Shown here: piece after piece, positions 31,872-39,014 of the stretch
Position numbering within the stretch: the stretch's first letter is position 1
Layout of the letters: each line of letters starts with the position of its first letter
Assembly (NCBI GenBank): GCA_046484325.1
Contig: JAWOJB010000087.1
Location: 1 to 52,650, forward strand
Direction: 5' to 3'
DNA from: JAWOJB01 sp046484325
GTDB lineage: Bacteria > Actinomycetota > Acidimicrobiia > Spongiisociales > ZC4RG35
Length of the DNA: 52,650 nt
Translations under genes and position numbers: made by a program
The notes under the pieces: model-generated
What the model saw: only the letters and a program-made list of their open reading frames with translations
Database searches by the model: none
Told to the model about the DNA's origin: nothing

Positions 31872-33220
31872 CCGGCCCGGACGCGGTCGACCTGCTGAGA
31901 GCGTTGATCCGGGACGCCTGCGTGAACGATGGCCGACCCACGAGCGGGGGAGAGGCCCGGGCCGTCGACACGATCGCGGGCCTGCTGGGTGCCCCCGACG
32001 CCATCGTCGAGCCCGCTCCCGCTCGGCAGTCGGCGGTGTGGCGGGTGCCGGGGATCCGCCCGGGTGCTCCGTCCCTCCTGCTCATGGGGCACACCGACGT
32101 CGTGCCGGTGAGCGAGGACGGATGGTCGGTTGACCCCTTCGGCGCCGAGATCCGGGATGGCTTCGTATGGGGCAGAGGAGCGGTCGACATGCTCAACCTG
32201 ACCGCGGCGATGGCCGTGGTTTTCGGCGCCTACCGGTCCGGCGAGATCGAACCACCACCCGGCGATCTCATCTTCCTGGCGGTCGCCGACGAGGAGGCGG
32301 CGGGTGGGTTGGGAGCCAGACCGCTGGTGGATGAGCGATGGGATCTGGTGGGGGCCCCGTACGTGCTCACCGAGATCGCCTATCCGCCGATCCCCACCTC
32401 GGCGGGCCTGGTGCATCCCGTCTCGGTCGCAGAGAAGGGGCCGCACTGGTCGGTGCTGCGGGCGACCGGCACGCCCGGCCATGGCAGCCAGCCGTACGGG
32501 CGGGACAACGCTCTCGAGCCGCTGGCGAGAGGGCTGGCCGGGCTGTTCACCACCCCGTCGCCGGTGGTGATCAGCGAGGTGTGGAGGGAGTTCGTGGCGG
32601 CGCTCTCGCTGCCCGGTGATCTCGCCGCTGCTCTCGTCGACCCCGATCGAGTCGACGAGGCGATCGAGCACCTCACCGCCGACGACCCGCTATTCGCCTC
32701 ATACGTCCACGCCTGCACCCATCTGACGGTGAGCCCGAACGTCGTGTCCGGCGGTGTGAAGGCGAACGTCATCCCCGATCGGGCCGAGGCGCAGATCGAT
32801 CTGCGGGCGCTTCCCGGCCAGACCAGGGTCGACGTCGATCACCACCTTCGCAAGGCGATGGGCTCGGCGGCCGACCGCATCGAGATCCTGCCGGTGGCGG
32901 ACCATCCCGCCAACGCCTCAGGTCGCGACAATCCGCTGTGGGAGGCCATCGTCGACGGCATCGAGGGCATGACCCGCAGCCGGAGGGTGGCGCCGGCGAT
33001 GATGCCCGCCACCACTGACGGGCGGTTCTTCCGCGACCGAGGTTCGATCGTCTACGGCGTCGGGCTCTTCGACGACATGGCGGTCTCGTTTCCCGCGTTC
33101 CTGTCGATGTTCCACGGGAACGACGAGCGGGTCTCGGTGGCCTCGGTCGAGCGCACCACCGAACTCCTCGACCGCGTGGTCGCGCGGTTCGGCGAGCTCA
33201 GCGCCATCCCCGGGCCCTGA
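31868..33220 (+). CDS. M20-family metallopeptidase
   Basis: 450 residues from GTG 31868. Zinc-site motifs are in order: LLMGHTDVVPVSEDGW, WGRGAVDMLNLTAAM, VADEEAAGGLGA, then a dimerisation domain (TGTPGHGSQPYGRDNALEPL) and a final histidine in SMFHGNDERV. It is close to ArgE/DapE/CPG2-type amidohydrolases, acting on an N-acyl amino acid or dipeptide. It overlaps by 23 bases with the convergent DUF1015 gene. Confidence 0.88.
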   Translation: MTGPDAVDLLRALIRDACVNDGRPTSGGEARAVDTIAGLLGAPDAIVEPAPARQSAVWRVPGIRPGAPSLLLMGHTDVVPVSEDGWSVDPFGAEIRDGFVWGRGAVDMLNLTAAMAVVFGAYRSGEIEPPPGDLIFLAVADEEAAGGLGARPLVDERWDLVGAPYVLTEIAYPPIPTSAGLVHPVSVAEKGPHWSVLRATGTPGHGSQPYGRDNALEPLARGLAGLFTTPSPVVISEVWREFVAALSLPGDLAAALVDPDRVDEAIEHLTADDPLFASYVHACTHLTVSPNVVSGGVKANVIPDRAEAQIDLRALPGQTRVDVDHHLRKAMGSAADRIEILPVADHPANASGRDNPLWEAIVDGIEGMTRSRRVAPAMMPATTDGRFFRDRGSIVYGVGLFDDMAVSFPAFLSMFHGNDERVSVASVERTTELLDRVVARFGELSAIPGP

Positions 33221-33956
33221 CCATCACCAGCCCGGCGCACGGCTTCGGCTCGAACCACGTTGACTTCGGCGGGAGGGGAACGCCGGTGAGAGCGGCGGCC
33301 ACGACGGCCTGACGATCGACCAGCCCTGCCGGCTCACCCGGATGCGCCCGCAGCAGCAGGCCGGGATCGTCGATGGCCACGAGCATCACGAGGAGTGGCT
33401 GGCCCGACCTGCGCGCGGCCGCCGCCCGGTGGTGTCCGTCGGCGAGCACCATCCATCCGGCCGATGGAGCCGAGCCGGTCCCCGCCTCGGTCAGCCGGTG
33501 ATGGGCGCGGCCGACCTGTGCCGCCACCACGGTCGTCGGGCCCGGTCGGAACGGCTCGAGCTCGGCCACCGCCAGTACCGGGGCCACCTGGAGCCCGGTG
33601 GCGTCCAGGTGCTCGGTACGCTCGCCGACCCTCCGGTCGTCGATCTGCTCGTGGGGCAGCATCACCCCGGGATCAGCCAGGCCGACCAGACCCGTCAGTC
33701 CAGGGCCGTCACCGGTCTCGATCGTGTACGTGAAGAGCTGAGGATCCGGTCGCTCGCGGAGGGTTCCATCCCCGATCCAGTCGGCGAGGGTCGACCGGGC
33801 CCGGTGGTACCGTCCCGGACCGGCATTCCGGTCCATCAGGACCCTCGCCGAGGGTCCTGGACCCGAGACGTCGCCGTCCGGTTCGGCGCTGGCGCAGACC
33901 ACTGCGTCGAGGTCGAGACCGGGGCGGAAGACGAGAGCGTGGAAGGGGGAGAGCAT
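33198..33956 (-). CDS. short DUF1015-family protein
   Basis: 252 residues starting MLSPFHALVFRP. PGRYHRARSTLADWIGDGTL, LFTYTIETG, MLPHEQ, the core VLADGHHRAAAA and the C-terminal PKSTWFEPKPCAGLV match DUF1015 (SerK-like proteins, some with kinase activity). Typical members are about 400 residues; this one keeps the ends and centre but lacks the intervening segments, a trimmed paralogue. The start codon shares bases with that of the divergent HAD gene (CATG 33954-33957). Confidence 0.7.
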   Translation of the reverse strand: MLSPFHALVFRPGLDLDAVVCASAEPDGDVSGPGPSARVLMDRNAGPGRYHRARSTLADWIGDGTLRERPDPQLFTYTIETGDGPGLTGLVGLADPGVMLPHEQIDDRRVGERTEHLDATGLQVAPVLAVAELEPFRPGPTTVVAAQVGRAHHRLTEAGTGSAPSAGWMVLADGHHRAAAARRSGQPLLVMLVAIDDPGLLLRAHPGEPAGLVDRQAVVAAALTGVPLPPKSTWFEPKPCAGLVMVRARGWR

Positions 33957-34770
33957 GGTGGAGGGGGTGACGGACGATACTCGCAGGGCGACCGTGGCCA
34001 TATCCGCGCCCACGGTCGTGTGCGACCTCGACGGGGTCGTCTACCTCGGTGACCAAGCGGTTCCCGGAGCCCGAGAGGCGCTCGAAGCACTTCGTGCCGG
34101 AGGCGTGGGTCTCATCTTCGCGACCAACAACTCCTGGCGACCGCCTCGGGCGGTCGCCGACCGGATCCTCGCCGTCACGGGGTTCGAGGTCGCACCGGAC
34201 GAGGTGGTGACGTCCGCCCAGGCGGCGGCCCGGCTCCTGGCCGAGGATCGCCCGCCGACCCTCATCGTCGGAGGGCCCGGGATCGTCGCCGCACTCGAGG
34301 AGGCCGGCGTGCCGATCACGGCCGATCCGGCCTCTGCGGGAGCGGTGGTCGCCGGGATCGATCTCGAACTCGGGTATGAGCGGCTCCGTGCGGCTACGAC
34401 GGCGATCCGGGAGGGTGCGCGGTTCGTCGCGACCAACCACGATCCGACCTACCCCACGCCCGCCGGGTTGTGGCCCGGCGCCGGTGCCATCGTGGCGGCC
34501 CTGCAGGTGGCGTCGGGTCGATCGGCCGAGATCGCGGGAAAGCCCTACGAGCCGATGCGACGTCTCATCGCCGAGCGGGCCGGGCCCGGGGAGGTCTGGG
34601 TCGTGGGAGATCGAATCGACACCGACCTCGCAATGGCGACCATCGAGGGCTGGACGGGTGTGCTCGTGCTGACCGGTGTGACCGCGACAGCACCCGACCG
34701 CGATCCACCGCGGCACGTGCTCGGCTCGATCCGAGAGCTCCCCGAGCTGGTGTCGGCGGGCAGCCGGTGA
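33955..34770 (+). CDS. HAD-family hydrolase, NagD/phosphatase-like
   Basis: 271 residues. Motif I VVCDLDGVVYLGD has the nucleophile Asp, motif II is FATNNSWRP, the C2-cap is in the middle, and motifs III/IV are AGKPYEPMRRL and VVGDRIDTDLAMA. This is the subclass IIA sugar or aryl phosphatase type; the mycobacterial gene in the same position before tlyA is Rv1692, a glycerol-3-phosphate phosphatase. ATG 33955 has GGGGGAG upstream, but a later GTG (33994) would avoid the overlap with the divergent gene. Confidence 0.85.
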   Translation: MVEGVTDDTRRATVAISAPTVVCDLDGVVYLGDQAVPGAREALEALRAGGVGLIFATNNSWRPPRAVADRILAVTGFEVAPDEVVTSAQAAARLLAEDRPPTLIVGGPGIVAALEEAGVPITADPASAGAVVAGIDLELGYERLRAATTAIREGARFVATNHDPTYPTPAGLWPGAGAIVAALQVASGRSAEIAGKPYEPMRRLIAERAGPGEVWVVGDRIDTDLAMATIEGWTGVLVLTGVTATAPDRDPPRHVLGSIRELPELVSAGSR

Positions 34771-34815
34771 GTCGGGGTGGATGACGACGTTCCGCACTCC
34801 GTCACCCGCAACGGC

Positions 34816-34821
34816 GATAAT
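34816..34821 (+). promoter_or_regulatory. -10 hexamer GATAAT, leaderless start
   Basis: GATAAT ends 7 bases before the ATG at 34829, without a Shine-Dalgarno sequence. It would drive the small ORF and tlyA-nadK-recN. Confidence 0.45.
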
Positions 34822-34828
34822 GAGGTCC

Positions 34829-34984
34829 ATGGAACCCGCGACCCCCGAATCCGACCTCGAACGCGTTGAGGAGCTCCTATCCAGCCTCGAGACGCTCGAC
34901 CCGGCCGATCTGGCCGACCCGGCGTCCGAGATCGCCGACACCCTCGGACGGATGCTCGAGGGCCTCGGCGAGGAGCGCATCTGA
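34829..34984 (+). CDS. 51-residue acidic small protein before tlyA
   Basis: ATG 34829 to TGA 34982. The product (EPATPESDLERVEELLSSLETLD ...) is acidic and helical with no membrane segment. A similar small gene occupies this place in mycobacteria (Rv1693), supporting a real gene. Its stop overlaps the proposed non-standard start of tlyA, and its last codons carry the GAGGAG that would act as the tlyA ribosome-binding site. Confidence 0.65.
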   Translation: MEPATPESDLERVEELLSSLETLDPADLADPASEIADTLGRMLEGLGEERI

Positions 34985-35724
34985 TCCGGCGCAGGCTCGA
35001 CCTCGAGCTCGTGCGGCGCGGGCTGGCGCGGAGCCGGGCGGAGGCCTTGGATCTCGTGTCCGCAGGGCGGGTGGACGTGCGGGGTATTCCCACCCCGAAG
35101 GCCGCCTCGCTGGTCGATGCCGCGACGCCGATCCTGGTGGAGCTCGATGGCCCCCGATACGTGAGCCGTGGAGGCCACAAGCTGGCGGCGGCGCTCGATG
35201 CCTTCGCCATCGACCCGGCCGGGCTCCGGGTGCTGGACGCCGGGGCATCCACCGGGGGGTTCACCGACTGCCTCCTGCAGCGGGGGGCGGCCCAGGTGGT
35301 GGCAGTCGACGTCGGACACGGTCAGCTCGACGCCGGGCTGCGGAGCGACGCCCGAGTGGTCGTCCATGAGCGTGCCAATCTGCGTCACCTCGCTCCCGGC
35401 GACGTCGGTGGCCCCTTCCCGCTCGTGGTCGCCGATCTCTCGTTCATCTCGCTCTGCACAGTGGCCCCGGCACTGGCCGAGATGACCCAGCCCGAGGGTG
35501 ACCTCGTGGTCCTCGTCAAGCCCCAGTTCGAGCTGGCCCCGTCGATGGTGGGAAAGGGTGGTGTGGTCCGCGACGACGCCGCCCGCCGGTCCGCACTCGC
35601 CCGGGTCGAGAGCTGCCTCGGCGACGCCGGGTTCCGGCGCTGGGGGACCATCGAGTCGCCGGTCACCGGGGCGAAGGGGAATCGGGAGTACCTGCTCTGG
35701 TCGAAGCGGGAGATCCTCCTGTGA
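34981..35724 (+). CDS. tlyA: TlyA-family 16S/23S rRNA 2'-O-methyltransferase
   Basis: 247 residues if translation begins at CTG 34981. An S4 RNA-binding domain (RRRLDLELVRRGLARSRAEALDLVSAGRVDVRG) is followed by a Rossmann methyltransferase domain (VLDAGASTGGFTDCLLQRGAAQVVAVDVG) and KPQFE. TlyA methylates C1409 of 16S and C1920 of 23S rRNA and is required for capreomycin sensitivity. The first ATG/GTG/TTG in frame is GTG 35011, which would remove ten conserved residues of the S4 helix. A CTG (34981) or ATC (34984) start after GAGGAG keeps them. Confidence 0.88.
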   Translation: MIRRRLDLELVRRGLARSRAEALDLVSAGRVDVRGIPTPKAASLVDAATPILVELDGPRYVSRGGHKLAAALDAFAIDPAGLRVLDAGASTGGFTDCLLQRGAAQVVAVDVGHGQLDAGLRSDARVVVHERANLRHLAPGDVGGPFPLVVADLSFISLCTVAPALAEMTQPEGDLVVLVKPQFELAPSMVGKGGVVRDDAARRSALARVESCLGDAGFRRWGTIESPVTGAKGNREYLLWSKREILL

Positions 35725-36515
35725 AGATGGGCCTGGTCGTGCATCGTGGGCGAGAGGAAGCGGTCGACTTCGCCGCCGAGCTCACCGCCGCGGCGCAGCG
35801 GCTCGGGATCGACGTCGTCGTCGAGGCCGAGGGCGGAAGCGGTCCTGGCGAGGCGGTGGATCTGCTCGTCGCCGTCGGGGGAGACGGGACGATGCTCGAC
35901 ACCGTGCGGCACGCGCTCACCCTCGACGTTCCGGTGATCGGCTTCAACCTCGGCACCATCGGCTTCCTGGCTGCGGCCGAACGTGAGGACGCCCCCGCGG
36001 TCATGGCGGCACTGGCATCGGGTGACTACCGGGTGGTCGAACGCTCCACCGTGCAGGCGGACATGCCGGGCGGCTCGGACGTGGGGCTCAACGACGTCGT
36101 GGTCGAGAAGATCGACAGCCAGCGGCTGGTCGAGCTGGACCTCGAGGTCGACGGCCGTCACTTCCTCCGGTACCGAGCCGACGGGGTCGTGTTCTCCACC
36201 CCGACGGGGTCTACGGCCTACGGGTTCTCGGCCGGTGGCCCACTGATGGATCCCCGGATGGAGGCCTTGATCGTCACCCCGGTCGCCCCCCACTCGCTGT
36301 TCGGGCGGACCGTCGTCGTACCCGGTGACAGCGAGATCCGGTGTCGGGTGGCGCGCAACCGTCCGGTCCAGGTGTCGGTCGACGGTCGCGTCATCGGGAC
36401 GCTGTCGGAGGGCGATCGGGTCGCCATCCGCCGGGGGCCCAGGCCGGTGAAGTTCATCGAGGTCGAGCAGGTGCCCTTCACGAGCCAGGTTCGGCGCAAG
36501 TTCGGTCTCGGCTGA
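35721..36515 (+). CDS. nadK: NAD kinase
   Basis: 264 residues from GTG 35721, overlapping the tlyA stop. LLVAVGGDGTMLDTVR holds the GGDGT motif. GFNLGTIGFLAAAE, LNDVVVEK and the second-domain FSTPTGSTAYGFSAGGPLMDP are diagnostic of ATP/polyphosphate NAD kinases. It makes NADP in the cytosol. It sits between tlyA and recN as in mycobacteria. Confidence 0.95.
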   Translation: MKMGLVVHRGREEAVDFAAELTAAAQRLGIDVVVEAEGGSGPGEAVDLLVAVGGDGTMLDTVRHALTLDVPVIGFNLGTIGFLAAAEREDAPAVMAALASGDYRVVERSTVQADMPGGSDVGLNDVVVEKIDSQRLVELDLEVDGRHFLRYRADGVVFSTPTGSTAYGFSAGGPLMDPRMEALIVTPVAPHSLFGRTVVVPGDSEIRCRVARNRPVQVSVDGRVIGTLSEGDRVAIRRGPRPVKFIEVEQVPFTSQVRRKFGLG

Positions 36516-36516
36516 C

Positions 36517-38109
36517 GTGCTCGACGAGTTGCTGGTTCGCAACCTCGGCGTGATCGAGGAGGCCCGGTTGGAGCCCGGCCCGGGGATGGTCGTCGTCACC
36601 GGGGAGACCGGCGCCGGGAAGACGCTGCTACTGGGCGCCCTGCGGATGCTCTTGGGAGGCGAGAGCCGGCCGGACCTGGTGGGGCCGTTCGGTGACGAGG
36701 CGCTCGTCGCCTGCCGTTTCGTCGCCGGTACCGACGAGCTGGGTCTCTCGAGGCGCGTGCCCCGGCAGGGCAGGAGCCGGGCGTATGTCGACGGTGCCGC
36801 CGCCTCGGCGGCCGCGCTGGTCGAGCAGGCCGGAGACCGGGTCGAGATCATCGGCCAGCATGATCAGATCTCGCTGACCCGCCCGGGAGAGGCGAGGTCG
36901 CTGCTGGACGCCTCCCTCGATGCCGACGGGCAGGTCGCAGAGTCCGCCTTTCGGGATGCCTGGGCGAACCGCGCCCGTGTCCAGGCCGAGATCGACCTCG
37001 TGGGCGGTGATCGACGCGTTCTCGAACGCGAGCTCGACCTCGTCGGTCATCAGGCGGCGGAGATACGCGCCGCCGGGTTCGGCCCCGGCGACGACGCCCT
37101 GCTGGAGGCCCTCGCGGGCCGTCTCAGGCACGCCGGCGCCCTCCGGGGCCATCTTGCCGGCGGTCGGGATGGGATCGAACGAGCACGGGAGGCCCTCGGT
37201 TCGGTGGTCGGCGAGCTGAGCCGGGCGGTGAGGCTCGACGCCGGCCTCGACGGGGTGGCGGCCCTGGCCGCCGAGATCGAGTCGCAGATCGAGGAGCTCA
37301 CACTCGCCGTCGCCCGCTATCTGGAGGAGCTGGACGTCGACCCCTCCGAGGTGGAGCAGACCGAGCGGCGACTCGCACTGCTGGCGGATCTCCGCCGGAA
37401 GTACGGAGCAGATCTCGACGAGGTGCTCGCCTTCGCCGAGCGGGCCGAGTCGCGGAGAGCCGAGCTCACCGATCTCCTGGGGCGGGCCGGTGAGCTGGAG
37501 GGTCGGCTCATTGCCGCCGAGGCGGCCCTCGCCTCGGCCGCCGCAGACCTGACCGAGGCTCGGCGAAGAGCGGGCCTGGCGCTGGAGGCGCGTGCGTGCG
37601 ATCACCTGCAGGAGCTCGGGCTCTCGAGCCCGGTGATCCGGTTTCGCATCACCCCCCGGGCCCCCTCGGCATCGGGGGCGGACGACGTGGCCATTCGGTT
37701 CGCCTCCGATGCGAGGCTCGAACCTGGCGACGTCGCCAAGGTCGCCTCCGGTGGCGAGCTCAGCCGAGTGGTGCTCGCGCTCCGACTGGCGGCGGGGACG
37801 AGCCAGTCGCCGACGCTGGCCTTCGATGAGGTCGATGCCGGCGTCGGCGGGGCCACCGCGCTGGCGATGGGACGCAAGCTCGCTGCCCTGGCGGAGGGCC
37901 GGCAGGTGCTCTGCGTGACCCATCTGCCGCAGGTGGCCGCCTTCGCCGGGAAGCACTACGTGGTCGACCGGGATGGGGTCCGGGCGACGGTCCGGGAGGT
38001 GGCGGGCTCCGAGCGGGTTGCCGAGCTGGCGCGGATGCTGGCTGGGCTGCCCGACTCGGAGCGGGGCCGCCAGGCGGCCGAGGAGTTGCTGGAGCTCGCG
38101 CGGGGCTGA
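36517..38109 (+). CDS. recN: DNA repair ATPase RecN
   Basis: 530 residues, slightly shorter than the usual ~560. Walker A GETGAGKT (about 28-35), a long coiled-coil middle with the RQGRSRAYVDG and IIGQHDQISL segments, and the signature and Walker B region VASGGELSRVVLALRL ... TLAFDEVDAGVGGATA. An SMC-like protein acting at double-strand breaks. GTG 36517 follows nadK after one base, so translation is coupled. The pafBC genes elsewhere in the window are another DNA-damage link. Confidence 0.94.
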   Translation: MLDELLVRNLGVIEEARLEPGPGMVVVTGETGAGKTLLLGALRMLLGGESRPDLVGPFGDEALVACRFVAGTDELGLSRRVPRQGRSRAYVDGAAASAAALVEQAGDRVEIIGQHDQISLTRPGEARSLLDASLDADGQVAESAFRDAWANRARVQAEIDLVGGDRRVLERELDLVGHQAAEIRAAGFGPGDDALLEALAGRLRHAGALRGHLAGGRDGIERAREALGSVVGELSRAVRLDAGLDGVAALAAEIESQIEELTLAVARYLEELDVDPSEVEQTERRLALLADLRRKYGADLDEVLAFAERAESRRAELTDLLGRAGELEGRLIAAEAALASAAADLTEARRRAGLALEARACDHLQELGLSSPVIRFRITPRAPSASGADDVAIRFASDARLEPGDVAKVASGGELSRVVLALRLAAGTSQSPTLAFDEVDAGVGGATALAMGRKLAALAEGRQVLCVTHLPQVAAFAGKHYVVDRDGVRATVREVAGSERVAELARMLAGLPDSERGRQAAEELLELARG

Positions 38110-38132
38110 TGCTGCGGGGGACGAGGGGCACA

Positions 38133-38153
38133 GCGCAATGCATATCGCGCACC
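38133..38153 (+). repeat. degenerate heptamer repeat GCGCANN
   Basis: GCGCAAT, GCATATC, GCGCACC in tandem after recN. This is the same heptamer family as before pafA (21017-21037). It is followed by a hairpin (CTCGCCC 38182-38188 / GGGCGAG 38192-38198) and the 20-base core 38194-38213. Confidence 0.5.
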
Positions 38154-38181
38154 CTCCGTGGTAGAAGCCCGCGACCTGCAC

Positions 38182-38213
38182 CTCGCCCGGTGGGCGAGCC
38201 GGGAGGTAGGGGG
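38182..38213 (+). repeat. hairpin plus 20-bp dispersed core, second copy
   Basis: A 7-bp stem with loop GGT is fused to GCGAGCCGGGAGGTAGGGGG (38194-38213), whose exact reverse complement is at 15266-15285. It lies just upstream of the echA -10 hexamer. Confidence 0.7.
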
Positions 38214-38214
38214 G

Positions 38215-38220
38215 TACCCT
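38215..38220 (+). promoter_or_regulatory. -10 hexamer TACCCT of echA, leaderless start
   Basis: TACCCT ends 7 bases before the ATG at 38228. The dispersed 20-bp core abuts it upstream, where a -35 would be. Confidence 0.5.
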
Positions 38221-38227
38221 CCGTCAT

Positions 38228-38998
38228 ATGGCCTACCAGCACCTCTCGCTCGGACACGACGGGCCGGTCACCACCCTCACCCTCGGCCGACCCGAGCGGA
38301 GGAACGCCCTGAGCCTCGAGCTCATGGGCGAGGTCGTCGAGGCTCTCGACTCCCTACCCGACGAGTCCCAGGTCGTGGTCGTCGCCGGTGAGGGGCCCGT
38401 ATTCTCGGCCGGTCACGATCTCTCCGAGATGCTCGACCGGGACGTGCGGTTCTACCGGGAGCTGTTCGACGTCTGCACCGTGATGATGGAGACGATCCAC
38501 CGGATCCCGCAGCCGGTCATCGCCCGGGTACACGGGCCGGCCTACGCGGCGGGATGCCAGCTGGTGGCGGCGTGCGACCTCGCGGTGGCCGTCGACACCG
38601 CGGTTTTCGCCACGCCGGGTGTGAAGATCGGGCTCTTCTGCTCGACGCCGATGGTGCCCATCAGCCGGGCGGTCGGCCGCAAGCGGGCGATGGAGATGCT
38701 CCTGACGGGGGAGCCGATCGACGCCGCCACCGCCCTGGACTGGGGGCTCGTGAACCGGGTCGTGCCGGCCGACCGGCTCGACGAGGCCGTCGCCGAGCTC
38801 GTCGAACGGATCACCCGCTACAGCCCGGCCGTGATCGGGATCGGGAAGGAGGCGTTCTACGCACAGGTCGAGCTCGACGAGCACCGCGCCTACGACCTGA
38901 CGAAGGCGGTGATGGCGAGCAACGCCCGCATGGCCGATGCCCAGGAGGGCATGGGCGCGTTCGTCGAGAAGCGGCCACCCGCCTGGGTGGGCCGGTGA
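38228..38998 (+). CDS. enoyl-CoA hydratase/isomerase
   Basis: 256 residues, crotonase fold. VTTLTLGRPERRNALSLELM, the CoA-binding/oxyanion segment VFSAGHDLSEML, and IARVHGPAYAAGCQLVAACDLAVAVDTAVFATPGVKIGLF are conserved. It resembles ECHDC3-type hydratases rather than the fadB fusion. With the downstream acyl-CoA ligase it forms a two-gene fatty-acid-related unit inserted between recN and pyrG. The exact substrate is unknown. Confidence 0.88.
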   Translation: MAYQHLSLGHDGPVTTLTLGRPERRNALSLELMGEVVEALDSLPDESQVVVVAGEGPVFSAGHDLSEMLDRDVRFYRELFDVCTVMMETIHRIPQPVIARVHGPAYAAGCQLVAACDLAVAVDTAVFATPGVKIGLFCSTPMVPISRAVGRKRAMEMLLTGEPIDAATALDWGLVNRVVPADRLDEAVAELVERITRYSPAVIGIGKEAFYAQVELDEHRAYDLTKAVMASNARMADAQEGMGAFVEKRPPAWVGR

Positions 38999-39014
38999 GA
39001 AGGATCGGCACGTC

